From Halogeometricum sp. S3BR5-2 (GTDB lineage: Archaea; Halobacteriota; Halobacteria; Halobacteriales; Haloferacaceae), in NCBI RefSeq assembly GCF_031624635.1, contig NZ_JAMQOQ010000004.1, positions 1 to 64,000 on the forward strand: a DNA stretch of 64,000 nt, read 5' to 3'. Shown here piece after piece: positions 36,671 to 45,483 of the stretch (the first letter of the stretch is position 1; each line of letters starts with the position of its first letter). Both the position numbers and the translations under genes were made by a program. The notes below the pieces were generated by a model. It was not told the origin of the DNA, did not search any database, and saw only the letters and a program-made list of their open reading frames with translations.

Positions 36671-37684
36671 ATGACGAAAGCGCGAGAACTCTTCGAGTTG
36701 CTCGCCGGCGCCGAGCAACTCACCGTCGTCTGCCACAACAACCCGGACCCGGACTGTCTGGCGAGTACCCTCGCACTGGGGCGCATCGCGGCGGAGGCCG
36801 GGATAGACGAACACCAGATACTCTACGGCGGGAGTATCTCACACCAGCAGAACCGCGCGTTTATCAACCTCCTCGACATGGACCTCGAACTGTTCACGCC
36901 CGAGTCGTTAGGCGAGCGTGACGACGGGTCGCTGCTCGCGTTCGTCGACCACTCGCTCCCCGGAGTGAACAACGAACTCCCGGAGGAGACGTCCGTGGAT
37001 ATCGTCATCGACCACCACAGCGTCGAGGACGTCGAGGCTCGGTTCGTCGACCACCGCGAGGACATCGGCGCGACGGCGACGATACTGGCCGAGTACGTCC
37101 GCGAGTTGGACGTGGCCGTCGAGGAGACGCTGGCGACGGGGCTGCTGTTCGCCATCCGCCGCGAGACGCTCGGCTTCCTGCGCGGGGCGACGACCGCCGA
37201 GTACGACGCCGCGGGGGCGCTGCACGACCACGCCGACCGGGACCTGCTCCGGAGGCTGTCGACGCCGTCGGTGAGCGGGGCGACGATAGACGCCATCTCC
37301 GACTCCATCGACAACCGCGTCGTCCGCGGGTCCGTCCTCCTCTCTCACGTCGGTCGGACCGACGAACGCGACGCCCTGCCGCAGGCGGCGGACTACCTCG
37401 CCACCTTGGAGGGCGTCGAGACGGCCGTCGTTTTCGGCATCGTCGAGGACGCTATCGAGTTGAGCGCGCGGACGACCGACTCGCGCGTCCACGTCGGCAA
37501 CGCCCTCGAGGAGGCGTTCGACGACGTGGGGAGCGCCGGCGGTCACCGCGAGATGGGTGGCGGCGAGATTCCGCTCGGCATCTTCGCCGACTACCGGAAC
37601 CACGACGAGTGCTTCGTCGACATCGTCGAGAACGTCGTCACCGACCGACTGAGCGAGAGTCTCAAACTCTCGGGCGGTACCTGA
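36671..37684 (+). CDS. DHH family phosphoesterase
   Basis: A 337-residue cytosolic phosphoesterase of the RecJ/NrnA-type DHH-DHHA1 family. The metal motifs are HNNPDPDCLAS (N24, D26, D28), FVDHSLPG (D93, H94) and the name-giving DHH at 114-116. The C-terminal DHHA1 part has VHVGNALEEAFDDVGSAGGHREMGGGEIPLG. Such proteins degrade nanoRNA or cyclic dinucleotides; archaeal members with this architecture act on short oligonucleotides or pAp. It is not part of an evident operon. Confidence 0.87.
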   Translation: MTKARELFELLAGAEQLTVVCHNNPDPDCLASTLALGRIAAEAGIDEHQILYGGSISHQQNRAFINLLDMDLELFTPESLGERDDGSLLAFVDHSLPGVNNELPEETSVDIVIDHHSVEDVEARFVDHREDIGATATILAEYVRELDVAVEETLATGLLFAIRRETLGFLRGATTAEYDAAGALHDHADRDLLRRLSTPSVSGATIDAISDSIDNRVVRGSVLLSHVGRTDERDALPQAADYLATLEGVETAVVFGIVEDAIELSARTTDSRVHVGNALEEAFDDVGSAGGHREMGGGEIPLGIFADYRNHDECFVDIVENVVTDRLSESLKLSGGT

Positions 37685-37897
37685 CCGCGACCCGAGGAGG
37701 CGGCGGTGCGCGAAAGCGTACCGCCGCCGGACGTACTCCGCGTCAGTGCGGACGCGGACGCCGACTCCGGGGCGATGACGGGTCCCGTCGTGCGACGAGC
37801 GACGAGATGACCTCGCCGCCCCCGGCACGCTTCCCGAATGTCGAACACGAAGAACGGTCGCAAAACGCTCTTCTCCCGCCGCGTCCACCCCCTCGGT

Positions 37898-38947
37898 ATG
37901 CCCTCCCGGACCGAGACGGACGCGTCGGACGACGAACGACCCCGTGATCCCGCCGAATCGAAGTCGCTGCTGGAGAGGCTTCCGGACCCGACGAACCTCG
38001 CGCTGCTAGGTCTACTCGGTCTCCCGGCCGTCTTCTCGTCCCGGTTCGCGGTGCTCTCCCCCTTTCTCTACTGCTTCCTGTTCGGTCTGTGGCCCTTCGT
38101 CTCGCTGTTCCTTCCGACGCGCGGCGAGTCTCCGACCGAGTGGATTCGGACGGGCGACCGGTGGAGCACCGCGCGGTTTCTGTTGTCGATGGTCCCCCTG
38201 CAACTCAACCCGTACGTCCAAGCGCAGAGCGTCGGTCAACTGCTCGGCCACCTCGACGTCTACCGGCGCTACCGGTTCGACCTACCGGGCCCCGAATCGT
38301 TCGAGCAACGGGCGACCTACCGCCTCCCCGTGGAGGGCGAGTGGACCGTCGTCGGCGGCGGACACGAGAGAGACGATTCGCACTCGTGGAGCATCCTCGC
38401 ACAGCGGTACGCCTACGACCACGTGGTGACGGACGACGAGGGCCGGACGCACGCGGGCGAGGGGTCCGACCCGTCGGACTACCACTGTTGGGAGCGACCC
38501 GTCGTCGCGCCGGCCGCGGGCGTCGTCGTCGCCGCCAGCGACGGACACCGCGACGCGCCGCGGACGCGAGGATGGTTAGACCTCCGTCAGCGGGACATCC
38601 GCGGCAACTACGTCGTCGTCGAACACGCTTCGGAGGAGTACAGCGTGCTCGCGCACCTCCGAGAAGGAAGCGTCGCCGTGCGCGAGGGCGACCGCGTCGA
38701 CTCCGGGCAGCGAATCGGGCTGTGCGGTCACTCGGGCAACTCCACGGAACCGCACCTCCACTTCCACGTGCAGGATTCGCCGTCGTTCTACCGCGGGATG
38801 GGACTGCCCGTCGGATTCGACGGCGTCGCCGTCGCGGACGGACCCAACGGCGAACCGGTTCCCGTCGAACGGGCGGCGTTACGGGCGGGACAGCGCGTAG
38901 TGCAGCAGAAATCGGAGCAATCGGAGCGGCCAGCGGAGACGGAATGA
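37898..38947 (+). CDS. Membrane-anchored M23 family metallopeptidase-like protein
   Basis: A 349-residue protein with hydrophobic segments at about 34-72 and 92-108 and a C-terminal LytM/M23 domain (about 155-300). The zinc-type residues are H162, D174 and HLHFH at 286-290, with GLCGHSGNSTEPHLHFHV as hallmark. Haloarchaea lack murein, so the target must be other than peptidoglycan; the S-layer glycoprotein or another envelope protein is possible. The frame is open to 37838, but the ATG at 37898 gives the most plausible start. It ends 3 bp before the stop of the convergent PH-domain gene. Confidence 0.78.
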   Translation: MPSRTETDASDDERPRDPAESKSLLERLPDPTNLALLGLLGLPAVFSSRFAVLSPFLYCFLFGLWPFVSLFLPTRGESPTEWIRTGDRWSTARFLLSMVPLQLNPYVQAQSVGQLLGHLDVYRRYRFDLPGPESFEQRATYRLPVEGEWTVVGGGHERDDSHSWSILAQRYAYDHVVTDDEGRTHAGEGSDPSDYHCWERPVVAPAAGVVVAASDGHRDAPRTRGWLDLRQRDIRGNYVVVEHASEEYSVLAHLREGSVAVREGDRVDSGQRIGLCGHSGNSTEPHLHFHVQDSPSFYRGMGLPVGFDGVAVADGPNGEPVPVERAALRAGQRVVQQKSEQSERPAETE

Positions 38948-38950
38948 ACG

Positions 38951-39868
38951 CTACAGCGGACCGTCGTGAGTCGCCTCGCCGGAACCGTCCGCCGCGTCGT
39001 CGCCCGCGGAAATCGGCTCGACGGTGCCGCCGTCGCTCCACGGTTCGGCGTCGGGGAACGCGGCGTCGACGTCGGTGGTCGACAGCGGTTCGACGGAGCC
39101 CTCCGCGTCGAGGACCGAGTCGTCGGACGCCGGGTCGACCGGCGTCGACTCGACGAACGCGCCGTCGAATCGGTCGTCGGCGCGGTCGGCGCCGTTGATC
39201 GTGTGATCGATCTCGTCGCGTATCTCGTCGGCGAACTCGGCGGAGTCGTAGACGGAGCGGACCGTCACGCTCAGGTTTCCGCTCGCGCCCGCCCGGACGT
39301 GGACGTTACCGAGGCCGAACAGCGTGTCGACGACCGACTGCCGCTCCTCGACGGCGCGGACTTTCTCCAAGGGAACCTCGGTCCGCGAGAGCGAGATAAA
39401 CCGGTACTCCTGCAGTATCCGGCGGTTCGTGACCACGTAGGTCGTGAGCGTGTTCCGCCAGTAGCGGTGGATGCCCGTCGAGAACAGGTACAGCCCCACC
39501 GCGAGGGCGAGCGTCGGGTACACGAGCGGGTAGTCGGTGAAGTACAGCAGGTCCAGTCCGGCCGCGAGGAACGGCACGGAGAGGAACGTCTGCAACAGCG
39601 CGCTCCGCTGTGCGGGGTCGCGGTCGTCCACGACGAACTCGTTGTCCCGCATCGTCGGCTCGTCGGGCGTGCTGGCGAACTGCACGTAGACGCCGAGCGC
39701 GACGACGAACAGGCCGAAGAGCGCCAGCGGAACGCCGGCCAACGGCGGCGCGGTCGGCTGGTTCGCCACCAGCGGGTACTGCGACTGGAACGCGAAGACG
39801 TACGCGCCGAGGGCGAGGAACGGCGCGCCGAACAGCGCGCTCCACGCCGCGGGGAGCCCTCGGGTCAT
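38951..39868 (-). CDS. Membrane protein with bacterial PH (bPH2) domain
   Basis: A 305-residue protein with four hydrophobic segments (about 10-28, 45-64, 94-112, 117-132) and a bPH2/DUF304 domain at about 140-210, including TYVVTNRRILQEYRFISL and LFGLGNVHVRAGA. The C-terminal 90 residues are acidic and disordered. Proteins of this type are found in the envelope with unknown function. Its start overlaps the stop of the upstream surface-protein gene by four bases (ATGA), so the two are translationally coupled and may act together. Confidence 0.78.
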   Translation of the reverse strand: MTRGLPAAWSALFGAPFLALGAYVFAFQSQYPLVANQPTAPPLAGVPLALFGLFVVALGVYVQFASTPDEPTMRDNEFVVDDRDPAQRSALLQTFLSVPFLAAGLDLLYFTDYPLVYPTLALAVGLYLFSTGIHRYWRNTLTTYVVTNRRILQEYRFISLSRTEVPLEKVRAVEERQSVVDTLFGLGNVHVRAGASGNLSVTVRSVYDSAEFADEIRDEIDHTINGADRADDRFDGAFVESTPVDPASDDSVLDAEGSVEPLSTTDVDAAFPDAEPWSDGGTVEPISAGDDAADGSGEATHDGPL

Positions 39869-41334
39869 CGTCGCCCCTGCGAGAGTTGGAAGACGATTCC
39901 CAGTCCGGAGAGGAAGATACCGACCAGCGTGAGCGACGTCTCGCCCAGCGCCGTGCCGCCGCAGGCCGTGAAGAAGCCGCGCTGGCACTCGATGTCGGCG
40001 TCGGCGTCGTCACCCCCGTCGGACGCGTCCGCGGCGGGCGTCGCCGTCGGCGCTCCGACCGACCCGTCGGCGGTGAACGTCGGAGGCTCCGGCGTCGCCG
40101 TCTCGGGTTCGGGCGGAACGTGGACCGTCACCGGACGGGTCTCGACGGCGTCGCTTCCGACGTACACCCCCTGTTCGGTGTCCGGGGCGGAGAGCGGAAC
40201 CGCCGCGTCGGCCACGTCGTCGTGCGTCATGCGAAAGCTGACGGTCCGGCGCTCGCCGATGGGGACGCGCGTCCAGTCGGTAGCGACGACGGCGCCGTTG
40301 ACGCGGTAGCCGAGTTGCCCCTCGAAGTCGGCGGTGTCGACGTTCCGAACCGTGAGGTTGACGCGGTAGGAGTCGCCGGGGCGCACGTCGTCGGGCGCCT
40401 CGAAGGACTCGACGGCGAGGGCCGAGGCGTCGGCGCTCGGCCCGCGGACGACGCGGACGGCGCCGCCGGCGCGCGAGTCGCCGGTTCGGACGCCGTGGTC
40501 GTACGTCGTCTCGTTCTCGACGGGTCCGACGACGGACGCCGCGTCGGCGAGCGTCATCTCGAAGGCGACCTGTCGGTCGTCGCCGGCGGCGACGGTGACG
40601 GCCCGTTCGACGACGGGTTCGCCGGCGAACGCGTAGTCGACGTTCCGAGTGATGGTGACGTCGCCGGGGTTTCGAACCGTCGCGAGGACGATGTAGGACT
40701 CGTTGTGAGAGATTTCGGTCGGCGCGTCGAAGCGTTCGACGGAGAGGTCCACGTCGGGCGTGACGCGGAGGCGCGCGGCCGCGCCGGCCCCCGATTCGTT
40801 CCGAACGCCGTGGACGTACGTGCCCGGCGCCGGGTCGCCGAGCGCCGACTCGACGTCGGCGTACGGGACGGCGAACTCGACGGTCTTCGACTCGCCCGCG
40901 GCGAGCGTCACCGTCCGCGAGGCGACGGTGGCGCCGCCGAGGGAGTACCGGAGCGTCTCGGTGCCGTTCGCCGACGCGCGGTTCGTCACCGTCGCGTTCA
41001 CGTGGACGCCGTCGCCCGCGCGGAGGGTCTCGGGCGCGTCGAGATCGGAGACGACGAACACCGCGTCGGCGGCGGGCGGGGACTCGGTCGGCGGCGACGA
41101 ATCCGGCGTCGTGGTGGCCGTCACCCCGTCCGGTGATGGGGTTGCCGTCGGCGTCGCGTCCGTTTCGGTCGTTCGGTTCGCCTGCGGCGTCTCGGTCGCG
41201 GCGGCCGTCGCGGTGGAGGCCGACGCGCCGTCGCCGGCCGCGCCGCCCGCCGCCGTTCCGACCGAGACGGAACAGAGGGCGAGGACGAACGCGAGCGTGA
41301 GCGCGATGGAGGACCAATTAGGGTTCGTATTCAC
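39865..41334 (-). CDS. Secreted CARDB-like surface protein with C-terminal membrane anchor
   Basis: A 489-residue exported protein. A Sec-type signal (residues about 8-28), then a Thr/Pro/Ser-rich spacer (about 35-88, likely glycosylated), then three tandem CARDB-like beta-sandwich repeats of about 110 residues each (starting near 90, 205 and 310; each has a PxxxRxGDxxxVNxTVxN-type start), and a C-terminal helix at about 465-484 followed by a basic end. Two Cys (near 448 and 455) precede the helix. The protein is probably a membrane-anchored adhesion or structural component. Coupled to the downstream bPH2 gene. Confidence 0.75.
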   Translation of the reverse strand: MNTNPNWSSIALTLAFVLALCSVSVGTAAGGAAGDGASASTATAAATETPQANRTTETDATPTATPSPDGVTATTTPDSSPPTESPPAADAVFVVSDLDAPETLRAGDGVHVNATVTNRASANGTETLRYSLGGATVASRTVTLAAGESKTVEFAVPYADVESALGDPAPGTYVHGVRNESGAGAAARLRVTPDVDLSVERFDAPTEISHNESYIVLATVRNPGDVTITRNVDYAFAGEPVVERAVTVAAGDDRQVAFEMTLADAASVVGPVENETTYDHGVRTGDSRAGGAVRVVRGPSADASALAVESFEAPDDVRPGDSYRVNLTVRNVDTADFEGQLGYRVNGAVVATDWTRVPIGERRTVSFRMTHDDVADAAVPLSAPDTEQGVYVGSDAVETRPVTVHVPPEPETATPEPPTFTADGSVGAPTATPAADASDGGDDADADIECQRGFFTACGGTALGETSLTLVGIFLSGLGIVFQLSQGRR

Positions 41335-41715
41335 GACCGAATTATCAATGACATCCTATATAAATGTTATGTGATAACGACATTTTCACGATTTGAACGT
41401 TTTGGGTCGAGTACCGTATACGACGCGTATTCGGCCTTTAGTGCCATTATTGTCGCGTTAAGCCGAATCTGAGGGTGGGATAAACGGGTGTATCAGATTA
41501 GTTAGATATGCTGAAATTTTTGTATTCCTATTTGTATCGCGAGAGGATAGTCTGAGGGCGGGTGTGAGGGTGAAACATGCCTGGAAAGAGGACCAAAGAG
41601 CGATTCGGATACTAGGGCGCGGGAGAGAAGTTCCCTCGCCCGCACCCCCGAAGGTTCGGTTCAGCAGAGCCACCGCTACCATGAAGGTGCGCCGGACGGA
41701 CGGTGCGTACGACAC
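41335..41715. promoter_or_regulatory. Divergent intergenic region with TATA element (41357-41364)
   Basis: 381 bp, AT-rich for this genome. TATATAAA at 41357-41364 (minus strand TTTATATA) lies 23-30 bp before the ATG of the surface-protein gene and is its probable promoter. The rest holds no gene that I can support; a TTAGATATG at about 41500 and T-rich segments (41515-41532) are unassigned. Confidence 0.5.
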
Positions 41716-42354
41716 ATGGCGTCCGGAATCCGAGCGACCGTAAAATTCGCCGACCCGAACGGGTGCCCCATCGCCCGGCGCTCCGAGTCCGCGGCGGGAG
41801 CCATCGATCAGACGGCCACGAGCGTCTCGTTGCCGGGGGAGGCGGGGAGCGTCACCGAGTTCCTGGTTCCGGGAGACGACGACGCCGAGGACGCCGTCTT
41901 CTCCTACGGGACGGCGACGGTGTTCCGGACCGCCCACGAGGGCGACGCGACCTGTCCCTGCGAGTGTCTCGGGCGGTTCGGCTGTCCGGTCCACCGGTAC
42001 GTCGCCGACGACGGCGACCTGACGCTCGTCTTCCACGCGGCGGATTTCGGCCAGTTGCAGGCGGTGATGGGCGAACTCGGCGACCGATTCGAGAACGTGG
42101 ACGTTCAGCGTCTCCTCCAACCGCCGCTGGAGGGACCGCCCGAAGAGCGGGTGTTCGTTAACCGAGGGAAACTCACCGACAGGCAGCGCGAAGTGCTGGA
42201 GACGGCGTATCGGATGGGCTACTTCGAGCGGCCGAAGCGGGCCAACGCCACCGAGATAGCCGCGGAACTCGACATCTCCCAGTCGACGTTCACCGAACAC
42301 CTCGTCACCGCCCAGCGGAAGATTCTGGAGGACGTGCTCGAAGGGAGCGCGTAA
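41716..42354 (+). CDS. Cys-rich sensor with Bat-type HTH (HTH_10) domain
   Basis: A 212-residue regulator. The N-terminal half has a Cys/His set (NGCPIARR near residue 17, and CPCECLGRFGCPVHRY at about 77-92) that probably binds metal or senses redox; the C-terminal part (about 148-208) is a bacterio-opsin-activator-type HTH: LTDRQREVLETAYRMGYFERPKRANATEIAAELDISQSTFTEHLVTAQRKIL. Similar paired genes are common in haloarchaea near copper systems. A copper-responsive function is suggested by the Cys motif and the copper island 1.1 kb away, but is not proven. Confidence 0.8.
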   Translation: MASGIRATVKFADPNGCPIARRSESAAGAIDQTATSVSLPGEAGSVTEFLVPGDDDAEDAVFSYGTATVFRTAHEGDATCPCECLGRFGCPVHRYVADDGDLTLVFHAADFGQLQAVMGELGDRFENVDVQRLLQPPLEGPPEERVFVNRGKLTDRQREVLETAYRMGYFERPKRANATEIAAELDISQSTFTEHLVTAQRKILEDVLEGSA

Positions 42355-42409
42355 GGGTGCAGTCGCCCCGCCGTCCGGCGAACGCGCGGACCGTCTCGCC
42401 CGCACGTGG

Positions 42410-42419
42410 ATAATTTAAG
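42410..42419 (+). promoter_or_regulatory. TATA element of the flavin-protein gene
   Basis: ATAATTTAAG, 29-38 bp before ATG 42448. Its position supports that ATG over the earlier in-frame start at 42406, which would overlap the element. Confidence 0.45.
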
Positions 42420-42447
42420 TCGAGCGGTCTCCTCGCACCAGTACACA

Positions 42448-42918
42448 ATGCCACTCGCACAGGAAACCGAGATGTCGGACTCGGAGGTCGACGAGTTCCT
42501 CGGTCGCCACGAGACGGGCGTCCTCTCGCTTGCCCAGTCGGACGAGCCCTACTCGATTCCCATCTCCTACGGGTACGACGCCGGCGCCCGGGCGTTCTTC
42601 GTGCGACTCGTCTCGACGCCCGAGAGCGAGAAGCGGCGGTTCCTCTCGTCGTCGCCCCGCGCGCGTATCGTCGTCTACGAGGAGAGCGAGTCGAACCCGA
42701 CGTCGACGTACCGGAGCGTCGTCGGCACCGGCACCCTCGAGGAGATATCGCCCGCGGAACTGACCGTCGAGCACGTCGAGCAGTACGGGAACGCGAAGCG
42801 ACCGCTGTTCGAGATATGGGGACAGTCGAAGAAGGACCTCAACATCCAACTGTACACGCTCGACCCGGACGAACTGAACGGGCGACGGACGGAGATAGAC
42901 CGAGACGCGGCCGAGTGA
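42448..42918 (+). CDS. Pyridoxamine 5'-phosphate oxidase family flavin-type protein
   Basis: A 156-residue split-barrel protein. The start EVDEFLGRHETGVLSLAQSDEPYSIPISYGYD and YRSVVGTGTLEEI are typical of the PNPOx-like FMN- or F420-binding family, whose haloarchaeal members bind flavin or heme and act in redox housekeeping. The C-terminus (FEIWGQSKKDLNIQLYTLDPDEL) is also family-typical. Substrate unknown. The gene has its own promoter. Confidence 0.8.
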   Translation: MPLAQETEMSDSEVDEFLGRHETGVLSLAQSDEPYSIPISYGYDAGARAFFVRLVSTPESEKRRFLSSSPRARIVVYEESESNPTSTYRSVVGTGTLEEISPAELTVEHVEQYGNAKRPLFEIWGQSKKDLNIQLYTLDPDELNGRRTEIDRDAAE

Positions 42919-42980
42919 CGGGAGCGCTCGGAACGGAATCCGTCAATAAATTCATTTCGGAGGAGGCCGCGCCGCCTACT

Positions 42981-43094
42981 ATGATTCGCCTGATACGATT
43001 TGTCGGACTGTTGCTCCCGTACGTCGCTTTCGCCGGGCCTGTACGGTCATCGGCGCGGCGACGTGACGACTTCGACCGTCGGACGACCCGGTAA
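42981..43094 (+). CDS. Small hydrophobic protein, 37 aa (tentative)
   Basis: The short frame encodes MIRLIRFVGLLLPYVAFAGP, one membrane helix, followed by a strongly basic Arg-rich tail with two Asp (RRRDDFDRRTTR). A TATA-like CAATAAATT lies 29-37 bp before the ATG, as expected for a leaderless gene, and no other gene occupies this gap. Such single-helix proteins are common in haloarchaea and often missed. No family is recognised, and chance is possible. Confidence 0.4.
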   Translation: MIRLIRFVGLLLPYVAFAGPVRSSARRRDDFDRRTTR

Positions 43095-43191
43095 CGGGGC
43101 TCGATTTCGCGAGCGTCGCCGAAGGACAGTTCGAGCGCTCTCCCGCGTCATCCGAAGATAGGTCCCGCGCGGCGAACCGAGAGACGAACCG

Positions 43192-43329
43192 TCAACAGGA
43201 CGCGAAGTGCTGCGAGTCGACTGACGCCCCGCAGACGGGGCAGCCGTGCGTCAGCGTCGCTTCGCGCATCGGGCCGTTGACCTCGATTCGCTGACCGCAC
43301 TCCGGGCAGGTGAAGACGAACTCGCTCAT
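43192..43329 (-). CDS. Small zinc-ribbon protein, 45 aa
   Basis: Reads MSEFVFTCPECGQRIEVNGP at the start. CPEC (C8, C11) and CPVCG (C30, C33), 18 residues apart, form a zinc ribbon; the last residue is also Cys. It is a member of a group of roughly 45-residue haloarchaeal zinc ribbons of unknown role, too short for usual gene finders. It lies upstream of the copper island genes on the same strand. Confidence 0.75.
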   Translation of the reverse strand: MSEFVFTCPECGQRIEVNGPMREATLTHGCPVCGASVDSQHFASC

Positions 43330-43446
43330 GGCCGCTGTTTCACACTCTCGCATATAGGCGGTTTGGCTCCGGGAGTCGACCGCAGTTCCGCCCGGATATC
43401 GGGGTGTATTTGACTCGGATGTGCGGACGCGGACGTTCCGAAGGGG

Positions 43447-43860
43447 TCACCGCCCGCCCGCCACCGACGAACGGGCCGACCGCTCGGCGCGTTCGCGACG
43501 GGTGATCGACAGCGAGAACTCGCCCGCGGCGTCCATCGACACCACGATGTCGTCGACGCGGCGGCGGTACTCGCTGGTATGCTTGCCCGAGCGACAGAGG
43601 CGGAGGCTCTCTTCGAGGAGTCCGGCCTCGGTGAGCGATTCCACTTTCCGGTACGTCGTCGACAGGGGGATGTCGCACTGCTCGGAGAGTTCCCCCGCGG
43701 ACAGGGCCTCCTCGCTGGTCGCCCGGAGGATGGCGCGGCAGTCGGCGTCGTCGAGGACGTCGAAGAGGCTCTCGACCTCGGCGACGTCGGAGACCGTGCG
43801 GCTCTCGTCGCTGTATTCGCGGTGACGGACTGCCATCGGGGCCATCGTCGACTGACTCAT
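43447..43860 (-). CDS. Winged-helix regulator (ArsR/HTH_20-like)
   Basis: A 137-residue regulator with a winged HTH at about 25-95: LFDVLDDADCRAILRATSEEALSAGELSEQCDIPLSTTYRKVESLTEAGLLEESL. One Cys lies in the turn (DADC) and another before the recognition helix (QCDIP), possible redox or metal sensing residues. It lies at the edge of the copper island, 151 bp from the start of the gene to its right. A transcriptional role for the local metal genes is inferred. Confidence 0.8.
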   Translation of the reverse strand: MSQSTMAPMAVRHREYSDESRTVSDVAEVESLFDVLDDADCRAILRATSEEALSAGELSEQCDIPLSTTYRKVESLTEAGLLEESLRLCRSGKHTSEYRRRVDDIVVSMDAAGEFSLSITRRERAERSARSSVAGGR

Positions 43861-44011
43861 ATTTTATCCAAGGCGGGGAACGACAACCAGTCTGCACCGC
43901 AGATATCCGGGGTGGTTTATATACCGCCAAGTGGAGACGGTCGATGGAGCGGTTCGGACGCGAAGAAAAACCGGGACGAAGCGTCGATTGCGAGAGCGGT
44001 TCGCCGGCGCT

Positions 44012-44362
44012 CTATGCCATGCTCCGGCACGTCTCGACGCAGTCGCGGAGGACTTCCGCGCACTGCTGGCAGTGGTCGGCGTCGTGGCTCTCACACTCGT
44101 CGGCGCACGCCTCGCAGACGTCCGCGCACGTCTCCGCGAGGTCGTTGGCGTAGTCGGAATCGCGGGCCATCAGTCGCGCGTGGAGCGACGCGATGTCGGC
44201 CACGTCGCGGCAGAGGCGGGCGCACTCCTCCATGTCCTCGCTGCCGAGGCACTCGTCGGCGCACCACTCGCAGACCTCGGTGGCCCGGGTGCAGTTCTCG
44301 ATACATTCGCGCTGTTCCTCGCTCAGATGGTCGATCTCGGAGACGGACTCTGACAGGGACAT
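44012..44362 (-). CDS. Four-helix bundle copper-binding protein (Csp/DUF326-like)
   Basis: A 116-residue protein with 15 Cys (positions 20, 24, 31, 34, 38, 47, 51, 79, 83, 86, 90, 98, 101, 108 and 112), most in CxxxC and CxxC steps along four predicted helices. This is the pattern of copper storage proteins (Csp), in which the Cys line the bundle core and bind many Cu(I) ions. No signal peptide is visible, so it should be cytosolic (Csp3-like). Its position 281 bp from the Lrp-TRASH sensor and 1.1 kb from copA fits copper storage. Confidence 0.88.
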   Translation of the reverse strand: MSLSESVSEIDHLSEEQRECIENCTRATEVCEWCADECLGSEDMEECARLCRDVADIASLHARLMARDSDYANDLAETCADVCEACADECESHDADHCQQCAEVLRDCVETCRSMA

Positions 44363-44643
44363 CGCATCTGTACCAACGGGCGGCTACTTTTCCTCGCTTG
44401 TGGCTTCGATCGTTAACCTTCGCTCGCTGCGGCGAATCCGGCGTCGATGGTCGTTACGAGCGTGATTCCGTCGAAATGCGGACGACGGCGGCGTCGAGAA
44501 TTCCGTTTCGGTCGAAGGAACCGCGGTCGTCGGGGTAATTCGTTTTCGAACGAAAAACGGGCCGGAACGAGCGGGCGAGGACGGAAGAGACGGCGCATCG
44601 AGACGGGCGGTTCGTTAACCGGGGGAGAGCGCGGGAAGAAGAT

Positions 44644-45243
44644 TCATTCGCCGGTCGACTCGGCGAGCGACTCGTACTGGGCGCTTATCTTCTCCGCGCA
44701 CGACGCACAGCAGACGTGGTAGAGGTCGCCCGACTCGACTTCCACCGTCTCGCCCTCGCCGGAGACGGCGTTCCCGCAGACGGAGCACTGTACGTCGAAG
44801 TCGCCCGCTTCGAGTTGGGGCTGCCACGAGGAGTCGAGCACGGACTCGACCCTGTAGTTTCTGAGTTCCAGTCCCTCCAGGACCGACCGGAGCAGGGCGT
44901 GTATCTCCGAGGGCGAACGCATCGTCTTGGCGACGACGCGCGACTCGACGGTTCGGAACACGTGTTCGACGCCCTCCTCGGACTCCAGTCGGGACAGCAC
45001 CTCCTCCGCGTCGGCCGGGTGCGACTCGACGACGACCAGCGTCTCGTCGGCGTCCGAGAGCAGCGTGCGGTCCAGTTCGAGGGTGAAGCGGCGGATGATG
45101 CCGAGTTCCCGGAGCCGTTCGACGCGGTTGGAGACGGTCGGCGGCGAGCGGTCGACCTCCTCCGCGATACCCCGGAACGACCGGCGGGAATCCTCCATGA
45201 GAAGCCGCAGGATATCGACGTCCGTCTCGTCCAACTCGGTCAT
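44644..45243 (-). CDS. Lrp family regulator with TRASH domain (copper sensor)
   Basis: A 199-residue regulator: Lrp HTH (about 5-55: LDETDVDILRLLMEDSRRSFRGIAEEVDRSPPTVSNRVERL), a RAM domain (about 60-140) and a C-terminal TRASH zinc/copper motif with C153, C156, C178, C179 and C182. This architecture matches VNG1179C of Halobacterium salinarum, reported to control a copper ATPase (yvgX) in response to copper. It lies directly after copA on the same strand with 240 bp between them. It probably binds the palindromes upstream of copA, but this is inference. Confidence 0.88.
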   Translation of the reverse strand: MTELDETDVDILRLLMEDSRRSFRGIAEEVDRSPPTVSNRVERLRELGIIRRFTLELDRTLLSDADETLVVVESHPADAEEVLSRLESEEGVEHVFRTVESRVVAKTMRSPSEIHALLRSVLEGLELRNYRVESVLDSSWQPQLEAGDFDVQCSVCGNAVSGEGETVEVESGDLYHVCCASCAEKISAQYESLAESTGE

Positions 45244-45483
45244 AGACGACGGGTACCACTCGCAGCCTGTTTTGGCTTCTGGCAGGTCGGGCCGCCCGCG
45301 CTCGGCGGTGGGCGCTCGGAGTCGGTCCCGCGTTCGACCGGTCGTTGGCCCGTCGCACGTCCGAGGGCAGAGGAGAAGGAAGACGTGGTGCAACGGACGA
45401 TGTCGGACCAGAGGACGACGAGCGACGCGAGGACGTAGCGCGGCGGTGTGACGAAAGCGGCGGGTCGAAGAGAGGAGAACGGA

